A stretch of 8,125 nt of DNA from a bacterium (GCA_021815065.1 JAKAHI010000047.1:1-8125), one strand, 5' to 3'; shown: positions 1-6,231, counted from the first letter of the stretch. A program made the numbers and translations. Notes: generated by a model not told the origin, from the letters alone.

Positions 1-263
1 GCAGGCAGCCCGGTAGTTGATATTGCCTTATAAGAATTCATAGTACTGGTCTTGTAATACATCACAATATTTTGTTGATCCACTTTACATTCAATCTTAA
101 CCCTTGCATATCCTTTCCCTTGCATATTAAGCGTAAAAGACTGTTTACTGTTTGAAGCTATCGGCTTGGTATATTCAAACAGTGTATGTACCTCTTGAGC
201 GTGTCCACCTTGCGCTAACGTCAAAGCAAACAAAAAAATCAATGGAATTACTTTATTTATCAT
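1..263 (-). CDS. Secreted hypothetical protein, N-terminal part (cut by window edge)
   Basis: The frame opens at an ATG at 263 and stays open for 87 codons to the left edge, so the C-terminus is missing. The protein begins MINKVIPLIFLFALTLA and has a short basic start, a hydrophobic core and a likely signal-peptidase site near residues 20-23 (GGHA, then QEVH), so it should be exported. The mature part (LFEYTKPIASNSKQSFTLNM and on) is polar with alternating hydrophobic residues, as in a beta-rich periplasmic or surface protein, and I see no catalytic motif. One Cys is visible in the mature part. The region before the start has only a weak ribosome site (AAGAGTGAC). By hand count 96 of 263 bases are G or C (about 37%), clearly lower than the genes to the right, so it may have a different origin. 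I do not recognise the family. Confidence 0.6.
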   Translation of the reverse strand, partial: MINKVIPLIFLFALTLAQGGHAQEVHTLFEYTKPIASNSKQSFTLNMQGKGYARVKIECKVDQQNIVMYYKTSTMNSYKAISTTGLP

Positions 264-301
264 TTTTGTCACTCTTGTTCTTTGCAATACCACTCACTCT
301 T

Positions 302-342
302 AAAAACATAAGCACTTTTAGCTTAAATCCAAACAAAGTGCT
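302..342 (-). terminator. Candidate intrinsic terminator at the end of the leftward operon
   Basis: A perfect 8-bp inverted repeat (AGCACTTT at 311-318, AAAGTGCT at 335-342) with a 16-base loop is followed, reading leftward, by TATGTTTTT. That is the hairpin and T-run arrangement of a Rho-independent terminator on the minus strand; on the plus strand no T-run follows. The stem is short, has only three G/C pairs and a large loop, so it would be weak. It lies between the odd element and the AT-rich gene that starts at 263. Confidence 0.35.
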
Positions 343-515
343 GATAAAAACGGTTTATTGCGGTTGTACTTTTATCCGTCACGGGAAACCCTCGTTCCTT
401 ACTCCTTTGTCTTCAAGAGCAGGGACCCGGTGTTCCGGCTTCCTGAGCGAAATTTCCAAATCATATGAGTTGGTTATCGCCGTAAAGCCAACGTCAGTCA
501 TGTCATTACCTCTCT
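323..515 (-). repeat. Possible dispersed-repeat or decayed-gene element with a frameshift
   Basis: On the minus strand this stretch reads as a 40-codon frame (501-379) that stops at TGA. A second frame overlaps it, shifted by one base, and runs from 382 to the stop at 325-323 (VTDKSTTAINRFYQHFVWI). Joining the two by one inserted base would give one continuous polar peptide. The segment also holds short inverted repeats: CCAA-N-TCATATGA-N-TTGG (about 450-467), GTTGG/CCAAC (about 463-492) and CCGG-tgtt-CCGG. From memory, not from any search, the peptide phrase EHRVPALEDKGVR resembles short hypothetical proteins seen repeatedly in deltaproteobacterial genomes, which would make this a dispersed repeat or structured RNA rather than a true gene. 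Only one copy lies in this window, and the borders are approximate. Confidence 0.3.
379..501 (-). CDS. Small 40-residue open frame of doubtful coding status
   Basis: The frame starts at an ATG at 501, begins MTDVGFTAITNSYDLEISLR and ends EGFP at a TGA. A fair ribosome site (GAGAGGT, about 6 bases before the ATG) precedes it. An alternative ATG at 555 overlaps the stop of the upstream barrel gene as ATGA and would give 58 residues, but it has a poorer ribosome site. There is no signal peptide, membrane segment or known motif. It lies about 50 bases after the barrel gene on the same strand, so it could be co-transcribed. Because the peptide seems to continue in another frame after the stop, a broken gene or non-coding repeat is at least as likely as a functional small protein. 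Confidence 0.25.
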   Translation of the reverse strand: MTDVGFTAITNSYDLEISLRKPEHRVPALEDKGVRNEGFP

Positions 516-551
516 GTGTTGTTGACCTTGTATAAGGATAGAACACTGTGC

Positions 552-1274
552 TCATTCATTCTGATTCTCTTGATTGTTCTTGCGGGCATTGTCATGACTC
601 CCCATACCCATGCACCCCATCGGCATCATCATGCCCATGCCTCTGCGGGAAAAATCAAAATGATAAGCAAGGTCGATACCTGCATAAATATTACTTCCAT
701 CAAGAATTTTGCTGCTGCCGTTCACAACAGCGGGTACCGGCATATACAGGTAAGACACCCGTGCACCGATTGACACTGTTTTGCTTATAAAATAATCAAA
801 ACCTGTGCCTGCATTCACCCCCCATGTTATGATGCTGGTGTTATTCGTGTTCCAGCCGTTGTACATCATAAAGGAGTTCGAACCCAGCCTGTATCCTCCG
901 ATACCGACATCTATGACCGGTTGAATGAGCGCATGTGGTATGAGATCGAAATCAAGTCCGATATTCATGCCTCCAAAAGAAACAGACGTATCAACGGTTT
1001 GATTGTTCTCTATTCCCTTACCTGAATGGATCGAGCCAAGCATGCCAAGCTTTAATGCAAGCACATCTGTTATGCCAAATTGCATGTACATGCCGGCCCC
1101 TGGTCCTGGATTAAGATCTTTCCCTATATCATTGCCCAGGAAATCCCTTGCGCCGAGATCAACGCCGACAGACAATCCCTTGTCGGCGTATCCTGTTGCT
1201 GCACCAAGCAGCGTTGCCGTAAAGAGCATCATTGCCGTCCATGCTTTCGCATGCCGAAGAAAAATTATTTCCAT
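552..1274 (-). CDS. Outer-membrane beta-barrel protein with methionine-rich C-terminal tail
   Basis: This 240-residue exported protein is probably a small (8-strand type) outer-membrane barrel. The start at 1274 is preferred over one 16 codons upstream because AAAGGAACGAAT precedes it and a normal signal peptide follows (basic start, then TAMMLFTATLLGAATGYA, cut near residue 30 before DKG). The mature part alternates small, polar and aromatic residues (SVGVDLGARDFLGND, GAGMYMQFGITDVLALKLG, VSIGARVSYLYM), as expected for strands joined by turns, in the manner of OmpW or OmpA-like barrels. The last strand seems to end at YHFDF (about residue 208). Unlike most barrels, about 32 residues follow: a Met-rich run (MGMMMPMGCMGMGSH) with one Cys and one His, then an Asn/Gln/Glu-rich end. 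Such Met clusters in exported proteins commonly bind copper or silver; that role here is inference. It lies 79 bases after the cytochrome/porin gene on the same strand, probably in one operon. The exact family is not recognised. Confidence 0.75.
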   Translation of the reverse strand: MEIIFLRHAKAWTAMMLFTATLLGAATGYADKGLSVGVDLGARDFLGNDIGKDLNPGPGAGMYMQFGITDVLALKLGMLGSIHSGKGIENNQTVDTSVSFGGMNIGLDFDLIPHALIQPVIDVGIGGYRLGSNSFMMYNGWNTNNTSIITWGVNAGTGFDYFISKTVSIGARVSYLYMPVPAVVNGSSKILDGSNIYAGIDLAYHFDFSRRGMGMMMPMGCMGMGSHDNARKNNQENQNE

Positions 1275-1353
1275 ATTCGTTCCTTTTTTTACCATTGGCA
1301 TGGACGCAGAGATTAAAAACACTCAATCCCTGCGCCGTCTGCCAAATCACGCT

Positions 1354-2847
1354 TTAAAACAAATACTCGAGTTTGACCGAAGTTACGTCAAAATCAGACG
1401 GTGACAGGCTTGTATTCCCGTACTGTGCAAGACCGGGATTGTACGTGCTGAACAATGCCTGTTCCAGTATCATCTGCATGTTCTGCCATGGAAACCATGA
1501 CAGTCCCAGCACTGTACCGGCAACATTTAGATCTTTTACCTTGCCTGAATTTTGATAGAGATATTTTACATAGGCACCGTATGTCCTGTCGTAGTAGTAG
1601 TCCGCTGAAACGGCAAGGCCGTTCCTCTGGACCCTTGTCCCGCTCACTCCGTAGTTGACATTCGAGTACAGATCCTGGCCGTAGAACCTGCCGTCGTTTT
1701 GGTCCTGATAGATTGCAAACAGCTCCGCAAGGTTCTTATCACCGATATATTGTACCTGTGCATCCACAGCGTAGTCGTAGTAATTATCGTTATAAGAGGG
1801 ATCCGGTATGCTTGCCGTTGCCGGCGCGATCATACCCTCTCTGCCGAAATAACCCGACGCGCCTATTTCCGCGTACAGGTCATGGAACTCGGGGAAGTAA
1901 TAGGCAAGACGCGGCGCCACGTCAACGCTGCTTGTATTCAAGGTCCCGGGTGTACCGGACAAACCGGCTAAATTCGCCTGAACAAAACTGCCTGCAGACT
2001 GACTGCCTGTTGGATGGTAAAAACCTACTGTTCCGAACAATCCTCCGTTATTGAAACCGCCCCACATGGCGTACAACTCTCCGCCTTCGACCATTGCCCT
2101 GTTCGGATCGAACAGCGTGTTATGTGTGCTCATACCCATAAGCTGCGATGTTAATCCCCATGTACCAAGGACATTCGACGGATCCCCGGTAAATACGGCA
2201 TCAACACCCCGCACTCCATAAACAAAAGATTTGCCTTCAAACGTAGCATCCGGTGCTACGATGACAGTATCGACCATACCAAGGCCGAGGGTTCCTCCCT
2301 CATCATCGATGCCTGAAAATTCGAGAAATGTGCCCATATAAGGGGTGATCTTACCCGCCACATAAATGCTTGAATCCCCGATGAGATTAAATGTTTCTTT
2401 GTCGTTGTATCCCGAAGGGAATGATACGAATCCCTGTCCGGCTGTGGTAACCCCTTTCGGTACTATGCCGTTGTTTCCGCCGGCCTGATTGCTCCACATG
2501 GATACTATTCGCGCGGAAACCATCGGGATATTGTTGACATCCAGTATTGGTGCACTGCTTGAGTTAGCATCGGATTTAATTGTTTTCGATGCTGTCATGG
2601 TATAGCCGTGAAGCTTAAAATCCCTGCCAAAGGGCGTAAGGTTCGGATAAACCGTATGGCATTCATCACACGAAAAACCTGTCTGCCGTGTGTAGCTTGG
2701 AATTGCAAATGCCTTTCCTGGCAGCAGTGCCGTAAGCAGACAGAAAAAGCACACCAAGCAGGATACCCCCGGCAATGCCGGGAATCGCCTGTTTTTCATT
2801 TTTTCACAACGCTCAAGTCCGGTTAAAAATTGATTGATTTTTTTCAT
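1354..2847 (-). CDS. Cyc2-like fused monoheme cytochrome c / outer-membrane porin
   Basis: The 497-residue protein has a signal peptide (hydrophobic core about residues 28-44, likely cut after AFA at 48), then a short cytochrome domain and a long beta-barrel. The heme site is CDECH at residues 60-64, inside a wider block running RQTGFSC, CHTVYPNLTPFGR and FKLHGY. That block is the hallmark of Cyc2-type fused cytochrome-porins, in which a single c heme at the N-terminus sits in an outer-membrane barrel and passes electrons across it; Cyc2 is the iron oxidase of several iron-oxidising bacteria. Length fits the family. The remaining 415 residues are Gly/Asn/Tyr-rich with alternating strands and finish in EYLF, a terminal aromatic typical of outer-membrane barrels. 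The start at 2847 has a strong site (GAGGAG, 8 bases before ATG); a Met 16 codons later has a poor one. The gene follows the Met/His-rich protein by 85 bases. Electron donor and direction cannot be read from sequence: iron oxidation, metal reduction or another redox role are all open. Confidence 0.7.
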   Translation of the reverse strand: MKKINQFLTGLERCEKMKNRRFPALPGVSCLVCFFCLLTALLPGKAFAIPSYTRQTGFSCDECHTVYPNLTPFGRDFKLHGYTMTASKTIKSDANSSSAPILDVNNIPMVSARIVSMWSNQAGGNNGIVPKGVTTAGQGFVSFPSGYNDKETFNLIGDSSIYVAGKITPYMGTFLEFSGIDDEGGTLGLGMVDTVIVAPDATFEGKSFVYGVRGVDAVFTGDPSNVLGTWGLTSQLMGMSTHNTLFDPNRAMVEGGELYAMWGGFNNGGLFGTVGFYHPTGSQSAGSFVQANLAGLSGTPGTLNTSSVDVAPRLAYYFPEFHDLYAEIGASGYFGREGMIAPATASIPDPSYNDNYYDYAVDAQVQYIGDKNLAELFAIYQDQNDGRFYGQDLYSNVNYGVSGTRVQRNGLAVSADYYYDRTYGAYVKYLYQNSGKVKDLNVAGTVLGLSWFPWQNMQMILEQALFSTYNPGLAQYGNTSLSPSDFDVTSVKLEYLF

Positions 2848-2932
2848 TCTTATTCTCCTCTTCTGAGTTTAAAACGGTTAAAATATAATTTATTTTTTAT
2901 TCGGATGCTCGAAATTTTGTTTCTCCTTTATC

Positions 2933-3346
2933 CTACATGCATCCGGATCCGCCGTGCGACCCACCGCAGTTGTGTCCGCCCATATCCATAGTACCTCCCT
3001 GCTGTCCTCCCATGTTCATATGCTGCATATCCCTATTACCGCCCGGCTGTCCCTGCGTCACATTACCGATTGAACCGGACCGATCGCCTTGCTGCCCGTC
3101 CTTGTACTCGTTGCCGCTGTGTTTTTTCTTGTTCGTGTTTGATCCTGAGTTATCGGCAGGCTGCCCGCCGTCGTTTGTAGTGTCACCGTTATGCTTGTCC
3201 ATGTTTGTGCTTGAGCCTTGATCTCCGCTCTGCACCTGCGTTTGAGACTGTTGCTGTGCTAAAGTTGTCAGCCCCGCAGCCTTAACCATCCCTGTCAGAG
3301 CAATAGTAAAAACTATCGCGCCAATGCCTGTTACTATCTTTTTCAT
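2933..3346 (-). CDS. Small secreted Gly/Gln-rich protein with Met/His/Cys metal-binding-like tail
   Basis: This 137-residue protein is the first gene of the leftward group. A classical signal peptide (MKKIVTGIGAIVFTIALTG, cut near residue 23, VKA) sends it to the periplasm or beyond. The middle is low-complexity and probably disordered, with an imperfect tandem repeat (GSSTNMDKHNGD from residue 44 and GSNTNKKKHSGN from residue 68, each followed by a D/G/Q-rich part). The last 31 residues are rich in Met, His and Cys: MQHMNM (107-112), MDMGGHNC (120-127), H131 and CM (136-137). Such ligand sets suit copper, silver or another soft metal, but no recognised copper-chaperone fold is visible, so the role is inference. 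The start is secure: AAGGAGG lies 6 bases before the ATG and a sigma-54-like promoter lies just upstream. I do not recognise the family. Confidence 0.7.
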   Translation of the reverse strand: MKKIVTGIGAIVFTIALTGMVKAAGLTTLAQQQSQTQVQSGDQGSSTNMDKHNGDTTNDGGQPADNSGSNTNKKKHSGNEYKDGQQGDRSGSIGNVTQGQPGGNRDMQHMNMGGQQGGTMDMGGHNCGGSHGGSGCM

Positions 3347-3352
3347 CTACTT

Positions 3353-3359
3353 CCTCCTT
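3353..3359 (-). promoter_or_regulatory. Strong ribosome binding site for the Met/His-rich protein
   Basis: A full AAGGAGG lies 6 bases before the ATG at 3346, the strongest such site in the window. It fixes this start and suggests that the small secreted protein is made in quantity relative to the following genes. Confidence 0.7.
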
Positions 3360-3379
3360 ATTTGTTTAAAGGACGATAA

Positions 3380-3395
3380 GGCAGGAACAGTGCCA
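3380..3395 (-). promoter_or_regulatory. Candidate sigma-54 (-24/-12) promoter of the leftward operon
   Basis: Read leftward the sequence is TGGCACTGTTCCTGCC. It keeps the invariant GG and GC at the spacing of the sigma-54 consensus (TGGCAC, 5 bases, TTGC), with a full TGGCAC at -24 and one mismatch in the TTGC element. Transcription would begin near 3369, giving a leader of about 23 bases that contains only the ribosome site. That placement is unusually good. Sigma-54 promoters need an activator of the NtrC class bound upstream, and palindromes at 3521-3534 and 3561-3578 lie about 150 to 210 bases upstream, inside the usual range. Consensus match only; not proven. Confidence 0.5.
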
Positions 3396-3520
3396 AAAGC
3401 ACATTTATCGAAAAATCGGCAGGTTATACCGGCACGCGGAAATGCACATGAATAATATCCTTCAGGAATGGAGAATAGTGTTCATTTTCAGTACGCAGGA
3501 CCGGAAGGATTATCATACTT

Positions 3521-3534
3521 TTTCCCCGGGGAAA
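3521..3534. promoter_or_regulatory. 14-bp perfect palindrome, possible regulator site
   Basis: TTTCCCCGGGGAAA is a perfect palindrome in the divergent region, about 155 bases upstream of the predicted start of the leftward transcript. It could be an activator or repressor site, or a structural element. No known operator is recognised and the tract is simple enough to be chance. Confidence 0.3.
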
Positions 3535-3560
3535 GGCAGGCGCAGGCCGATCGAATAAAG

Positions 3561-3578
3561 TATATTGTATACAATATA
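3561..3578. promoter_or_regulatory. 18-bp perfect palindrome, likely operator
   Basis: TATATTGTATACAATATA is a perfect 18-bp palindrome ending two bases before the TTGACA box of the rightward promoter. Its core TTGTATACAA resembles operators bound by dimeric helix-turn-helix regulators; GntR-family FCD regulators often use GTATAC cores. Its position would suit an activator of the rightward operon or an upstream site for the leftward one. No gene for such a regulator lies in the window, so the partner is unknown. Confidence 0.5.
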
Positions 3579-3580
3579 TC

Positions 3581-3609
3581 TTGACAGAAACAAGGATATT
3601 CCATAAGGT
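3581..3609 (+). promoter_or_regulatory. Candidate sigma-70 promoter of the rightward operon
   Basis: A perfect TTGACA at 3581-3586 is followed after 17 bases by TAAGGT at 3604-3609, which matches the -10 consensus at only three of six positions. A strong -35 with a weak -10 fits a regulated promoter. The predicted start, near 3616, leaves about 34 bases before the leader-peptide ATG at 3650. Confidence 0.35.
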
Positions 3610-3649
3610 ATGCTTGAAGTGTACCCAGGCAGAAAAGAAGGAGACGAAC

Positions 3650-3676
3650 ATGATTCTGGTTGCTTTCTACCGGTAG
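3650..3676 (+). CDS. 8-codon leader open frame before the PEP-synthase-like gene
   Basis: A good ribosome site (AAGGAG, 7 bases before) leads not to the large gene but to an ATG at 3650 that encodes MILVAFYR and stops at TAG (3674-3676). The large gene begins 8 bases later at 3685 with no ribosome site of its own, directly after an in-frame TAG. The arrangement suggests translational coupling: ribosomes that finish the leader restart on the large gene. A sequencing indel that broke a longer N-terminus is the alternative. There is no run of one amino acid as in classical attenuators. Confidence 0.4.
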   Translation: MILVAFYR

Positions 3677-3684
3677 GCACATAG

Positions 3685-6222
3685 ATGGGCTGGATCGGCA
3701 ATATGTTCCGGCATGAGCGGGCAAACTCAGACAAGCTCCTGAGCGAGATACAGAAGAAATTTTCTATTTTTTTAGACATCCTTGATACGAACAATCGTAT
3801 ATTAAAAATCATCGGCGACATGGAGGAAAAATCGCAGGGCGAATATCTTTTCGATATCAATTATATCCATACCAGCGTAAAATCCATCCATACGGGTATC
3901 GAAGGATTGATAGATAAGCTGATTTTTCTCGGCGGAGAAGAATACCTCATCTTAAAGGACAGGCTCAAGGTAATAGATGCCGATATCAATGCCCTGCTTT
4001 CCGGCAGCAAGTCTATTGTAAAGGACGACTTTACCCTGCCGATAGAACGGCTGAACAAAGAGCAGGCGTCCAGTGCAGGAAGCAAGATCGCCCAGCTCGG
4101 TGAAATCAGCTCAAAGCTCGGGCTGCTTGTACCCGAAGGTTTTGCAATTACCGCATGGGCATATAAGCACTTTGTTGATGCGAACGGCCTGCAGGAACAG
4201 ATCAGTAAGAGTATCCACTCGCTCGATATGAAAAACTATGCCGACCTGATTCGTACCAGCGATCACATACAAACACTCATCAAAACAAGCAGGGTACCGG
4301 AGGACCTGGCAGTTTCGATAAAAAACAGCTTTTCGGATTTGACAAAACATTCTCCGGCAAAAGGCTTTGCCGTACGCTCAAGTGCCCTTGGTGAAGATAC
4401 GCTTTTTAGCTTTGCGGGTCAGTATGCCACGTTTTTGAATGTAAAAGAGAACGAAATTATAGACAGATACAGGGAAGTGCTTGCAAGCAAGTTCACTCCA
4501 AAGGCTATTTATTATTTTCAGAGCCATTCTCTCTCGGAGGCACAACTCGCGATGAGCGTGGGTTGTATGGAAATGGTGGACTCTGCGGTAAGCGGCGTAA
4601 TCTATACGCTGGACCCTGTCCGCCCGGAAGAGCAATGCATGTTGATCAACGCTATCTATGGTCTCGGAAAATATCTGGTAGATGGTACCGTAACTCCAGA
4701 TGTCTTTACGGTGTCGAAGAAAGACGGTTCCGTAAGAGAAACAAAGCTTGCCCGGAAAACCATAGAGTTGATGATGAGCGGGACGGGCGGAACAAAGCAG
4801 GTGCCTGTACCTGAGCCGGAACAGGAGGCACCCTGCATTGACGATAAAACCATAAAACTGCTTCTCGATATCGGGCTTGCTCTGGAGAAACATTACGGAT
4901 GTCCTCAGGATGTTGAATGGGCAATCGACCACAACAACAGGTTATTCATACTGCAAACAAGACCCCTGCGCGTTATAAAAACAAAAAACGCCGCTCTCCC
5001 CGACGTTTCAAATCTGCACGCCATTTTACAAGGGGGCACGACGGTATGCCCCGGTGCAGGGACCGGCATTGTGTATCATGCAAACACCCCGCAAGACCTC
5101 ACCGGAATCCCGGACGGAGCCGTCGTGGTAACCCGTGTTGCTTTTCCCGGCATCATCCTGGTTATGAACAGGGTACACGCGATTGTAACCGAGCAGGGAG
5201 GAACAGCGAGTCATATGGCAACTATTGCGCGGGAGTACAGAATACCCACGCTGTCGGGTGTTCGGGGTGCGGCAGACATACCCGCGGGTAAGGAAGTGAC
5301 CGTGGATGCTACCGGTGCTGTTATCTACGCTGGCAGGGAAGAACGGCTTGTTCAAGCGCGCCAGCCGGATTACGATACCATGGATCAGTCGGCCATTTTT
5401 GAACTCATCGGCAAGGTGCTGACGAGGATATCTCCGTTGAATCTCATAGATGCGACTGCAGAGAATTTTAAACCTGAAAATTGCAAAACATTTCACGACA
5501 TTACGCGGTTTGTTCACCAAAAAGCCATGGAGGAAATGTTTTACTCCTGTTCGTCAATGGGATGCAAGGAAGAAATAGGCTTGAAGCTAAAAACGGACAT
5601 CCCCATGTCCATAAATATCATCTATATTGATCGGTCTATGAAAGATTTCCAGGGAAACAAATGGATCGAGGAAGACCAGATTGATTCCGTACCGATGACA
5701 TCGTTCTGGGATGGTGTAAACAAAGAGGGGTGGCCTTCAACCCCGAGTGTAACTCTCAGCGGTTTGATCTCCGTTATGTCAACCCAGATACTGCGTACAC
5801 AGCAGAGCGACTTTTTGGAAAAAAGCTTTGCGATCCTGAGCAAGGAATATATGCTGCTCGGACTGCACATGGGGTATCATTTCAGTACGGTCGAAGCACT
5901 GTGTACGGATGATGCGGACAAAAACTATATAAGGATGCAATATAAAGACGGCGGCGCAGCGCTCGACCGGCGGATCAGAAGAATAAGGATGCTCGCAGAA
6001 ATCCTGTCGGTCCTGGGGTTCTCCAATTTTATCGAAGGAGACTTCCTTGATTCATCAATTCACGGTCAGAACAGCAGCCTCATAGCAGCCAATCTCCGGA
6101 TCCTGGGGCGATTGTCCATGATGTCCAAACAGCTCGATATGGCTCTTCCCAACGATTCGATCGCCGGCTGGTACAAGAATGATTTCCTCGTACGGCTGGG
6201 ACTCACGAAAAATACCTGTTGA
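3685..6222 (+). CDS. PEP-synthase-like phosphotransferase: ATP-grasp and phosphohistidine domains, no PEP/pyruvate barrel
   Basis: This 845-residue soluble protein has four parts. Residues 1-125 are helical and of unknown role. Residues 130-430 match the ATP-grasp domain of PPDK/PEP synthase: SKIAQLGEIS with K134, AVRSSALGED with R231, VSGVIYTLDP (302-311), a LGKYLVDGTVTPD block, PQDVEW (407-412) and QTRPL (424-428). Residues 448-550 are the swivelling phosphohistidine domain, with TEQGGTASH placing the catalytic His at 510, then MATIAREYRIPTLSG. Known relatives move phosphate from ATP to this His and on to an acceptor. The third enzyme domain, the PEP/pyruvate barrel, is missing. Residues 556-845 instead form an unfamiliar domain (SPLNLIDA, CKTFHDITRFVHQKAMEEMF). 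The acceptor is therefore unknown: a small molecule, as in rifampin phosphotransferase, or a protein such as the neighbouring kinase. The ATG at 3685 is the earliest possible start because a TAG precedes it; it lacks a ribosome site and may depend on the leader frame. The histidine kinase follows after 9 bases. Confidence 0.8.
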   Translation: MGWIGNMFRHERANSDKLLSEIQKKFSIFLDILDTNNRILKIIGDMEEKSQGEYLFDINYIHTSVKSIHTGIEGLIDKLIFLGGEEYLILKDRLKVIDADINALLSGSKSIVKDDFTLPIERLNKEQASSAGSKIAQLGEISSKLGLLVPEGFAITAWAYKHFVDANGLQEQISKSIHSLDMKNYADLIRTSDHIQTLIKTSRVPEDLAVSIKNSFSDLTKHSPAKGFAVRSSALGEDTLFSFAGQYATFLNVKENEIIDRYREVLASKFTPKAIYYFQSHSLSEAQLAMSVGCMEMVDSAVSGVIYTLDPVRPEEQCMLINAIYGLGKYLVDGTVTPDVFTVSKKDGSVRETKLARKTIELMMSGTGGTKQVPVPEPEQEAPCIDDKTIKLLLDIGLALEKHYGCPQDVEWAIDHNNRLFILQTRPLRVIKTKNAALPDVSNLHAILQGGTTVCPGAGTGIVYHANTPQDLTGIPDGAVVVTRVAFPGIILVMNRVHAIVTEQGGTASHMATIAREYRIPTLSGVRGAADIPAGKEVTVDATGAVIYAGREERLVQARQPDYDTMDQSAIFELIGKVLTRISPLNLIDATAENFKPENCKTFHDITRFVHQKAMEEMFYSCSSMGCKEEIGLKLKTDIPMSINIIYIDRSMKDFQGNKWIEEDQIDSVPMTSFWDGVNKEGWPSTPSVTLSGLISVMSTQILRTQQSDFLEKSFAILSKEYMLLGLHMGYHFSTVEALCTDDADKNYIRMQYKDGGAALDRRIRRIRMLAEILSVLGFSNFIEGDFLDSSIHGQNSSLIAANLRILGRLSMMSKQLDMALPNDSIAGWYKNDFLVRLGLTKNTC

Positions 6223-6231
6223 AGGAAGCCT

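Noticed and set aside
361..500. Segment with GGGAAACCC and GTAAAGCC that at first recalled a cyclic-di-GMP riboswitch.
   Set aside because: The conserved core and paired elements of that class do not line up on either strand, and no gene follows at the proper distance.
516..773. Plus-strand frame with a His-rich run (PHTHAPHRHHHAHA) that looks like a metal-binding peptide.
   Set aside because: It is the antisense of the ATG-rich codons of the Met-rich barrel tail: CAT is the complement of ATG. No ribosome site or family supports it.
548..790. Plus-strand frame containing CGHCHD, which looks like a CXXCH heme site.
   Set aside because: Also antisense to the barrel gene, without a signal peptide; the motif arises by chance.
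2848..2932. AAGGAG followed by an open frame starting at ATT that ends inside the ribosome site of the cytochrome gene.
   Set aside because: ATT is a very rare start and the stretch is simple AT-rich sequence; more likely the spacer between two operon genes.
3454..3600. 9-bp inverted pair AATATCCTT (3454-3462) and AAGGATATT (3592-3600).
   Set aside because: Short, AT-rich and 129 bases apart; no further symmetry, so chance is likely.
3424..3860. Several minus-strand frames of 75-115 codons across the divergent region and the start of the PEP-synthase-like gene.
   Set aside because: They overlap each other and a well-supported gene, lack ribosome sites and show no domain.
4378..4932. 184-codon minus-strand frame inside the PEP-synthase-like gene.
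   Set aside because: Antisense to the ATP-grasp domain; composition and motifs support only the sense frame.
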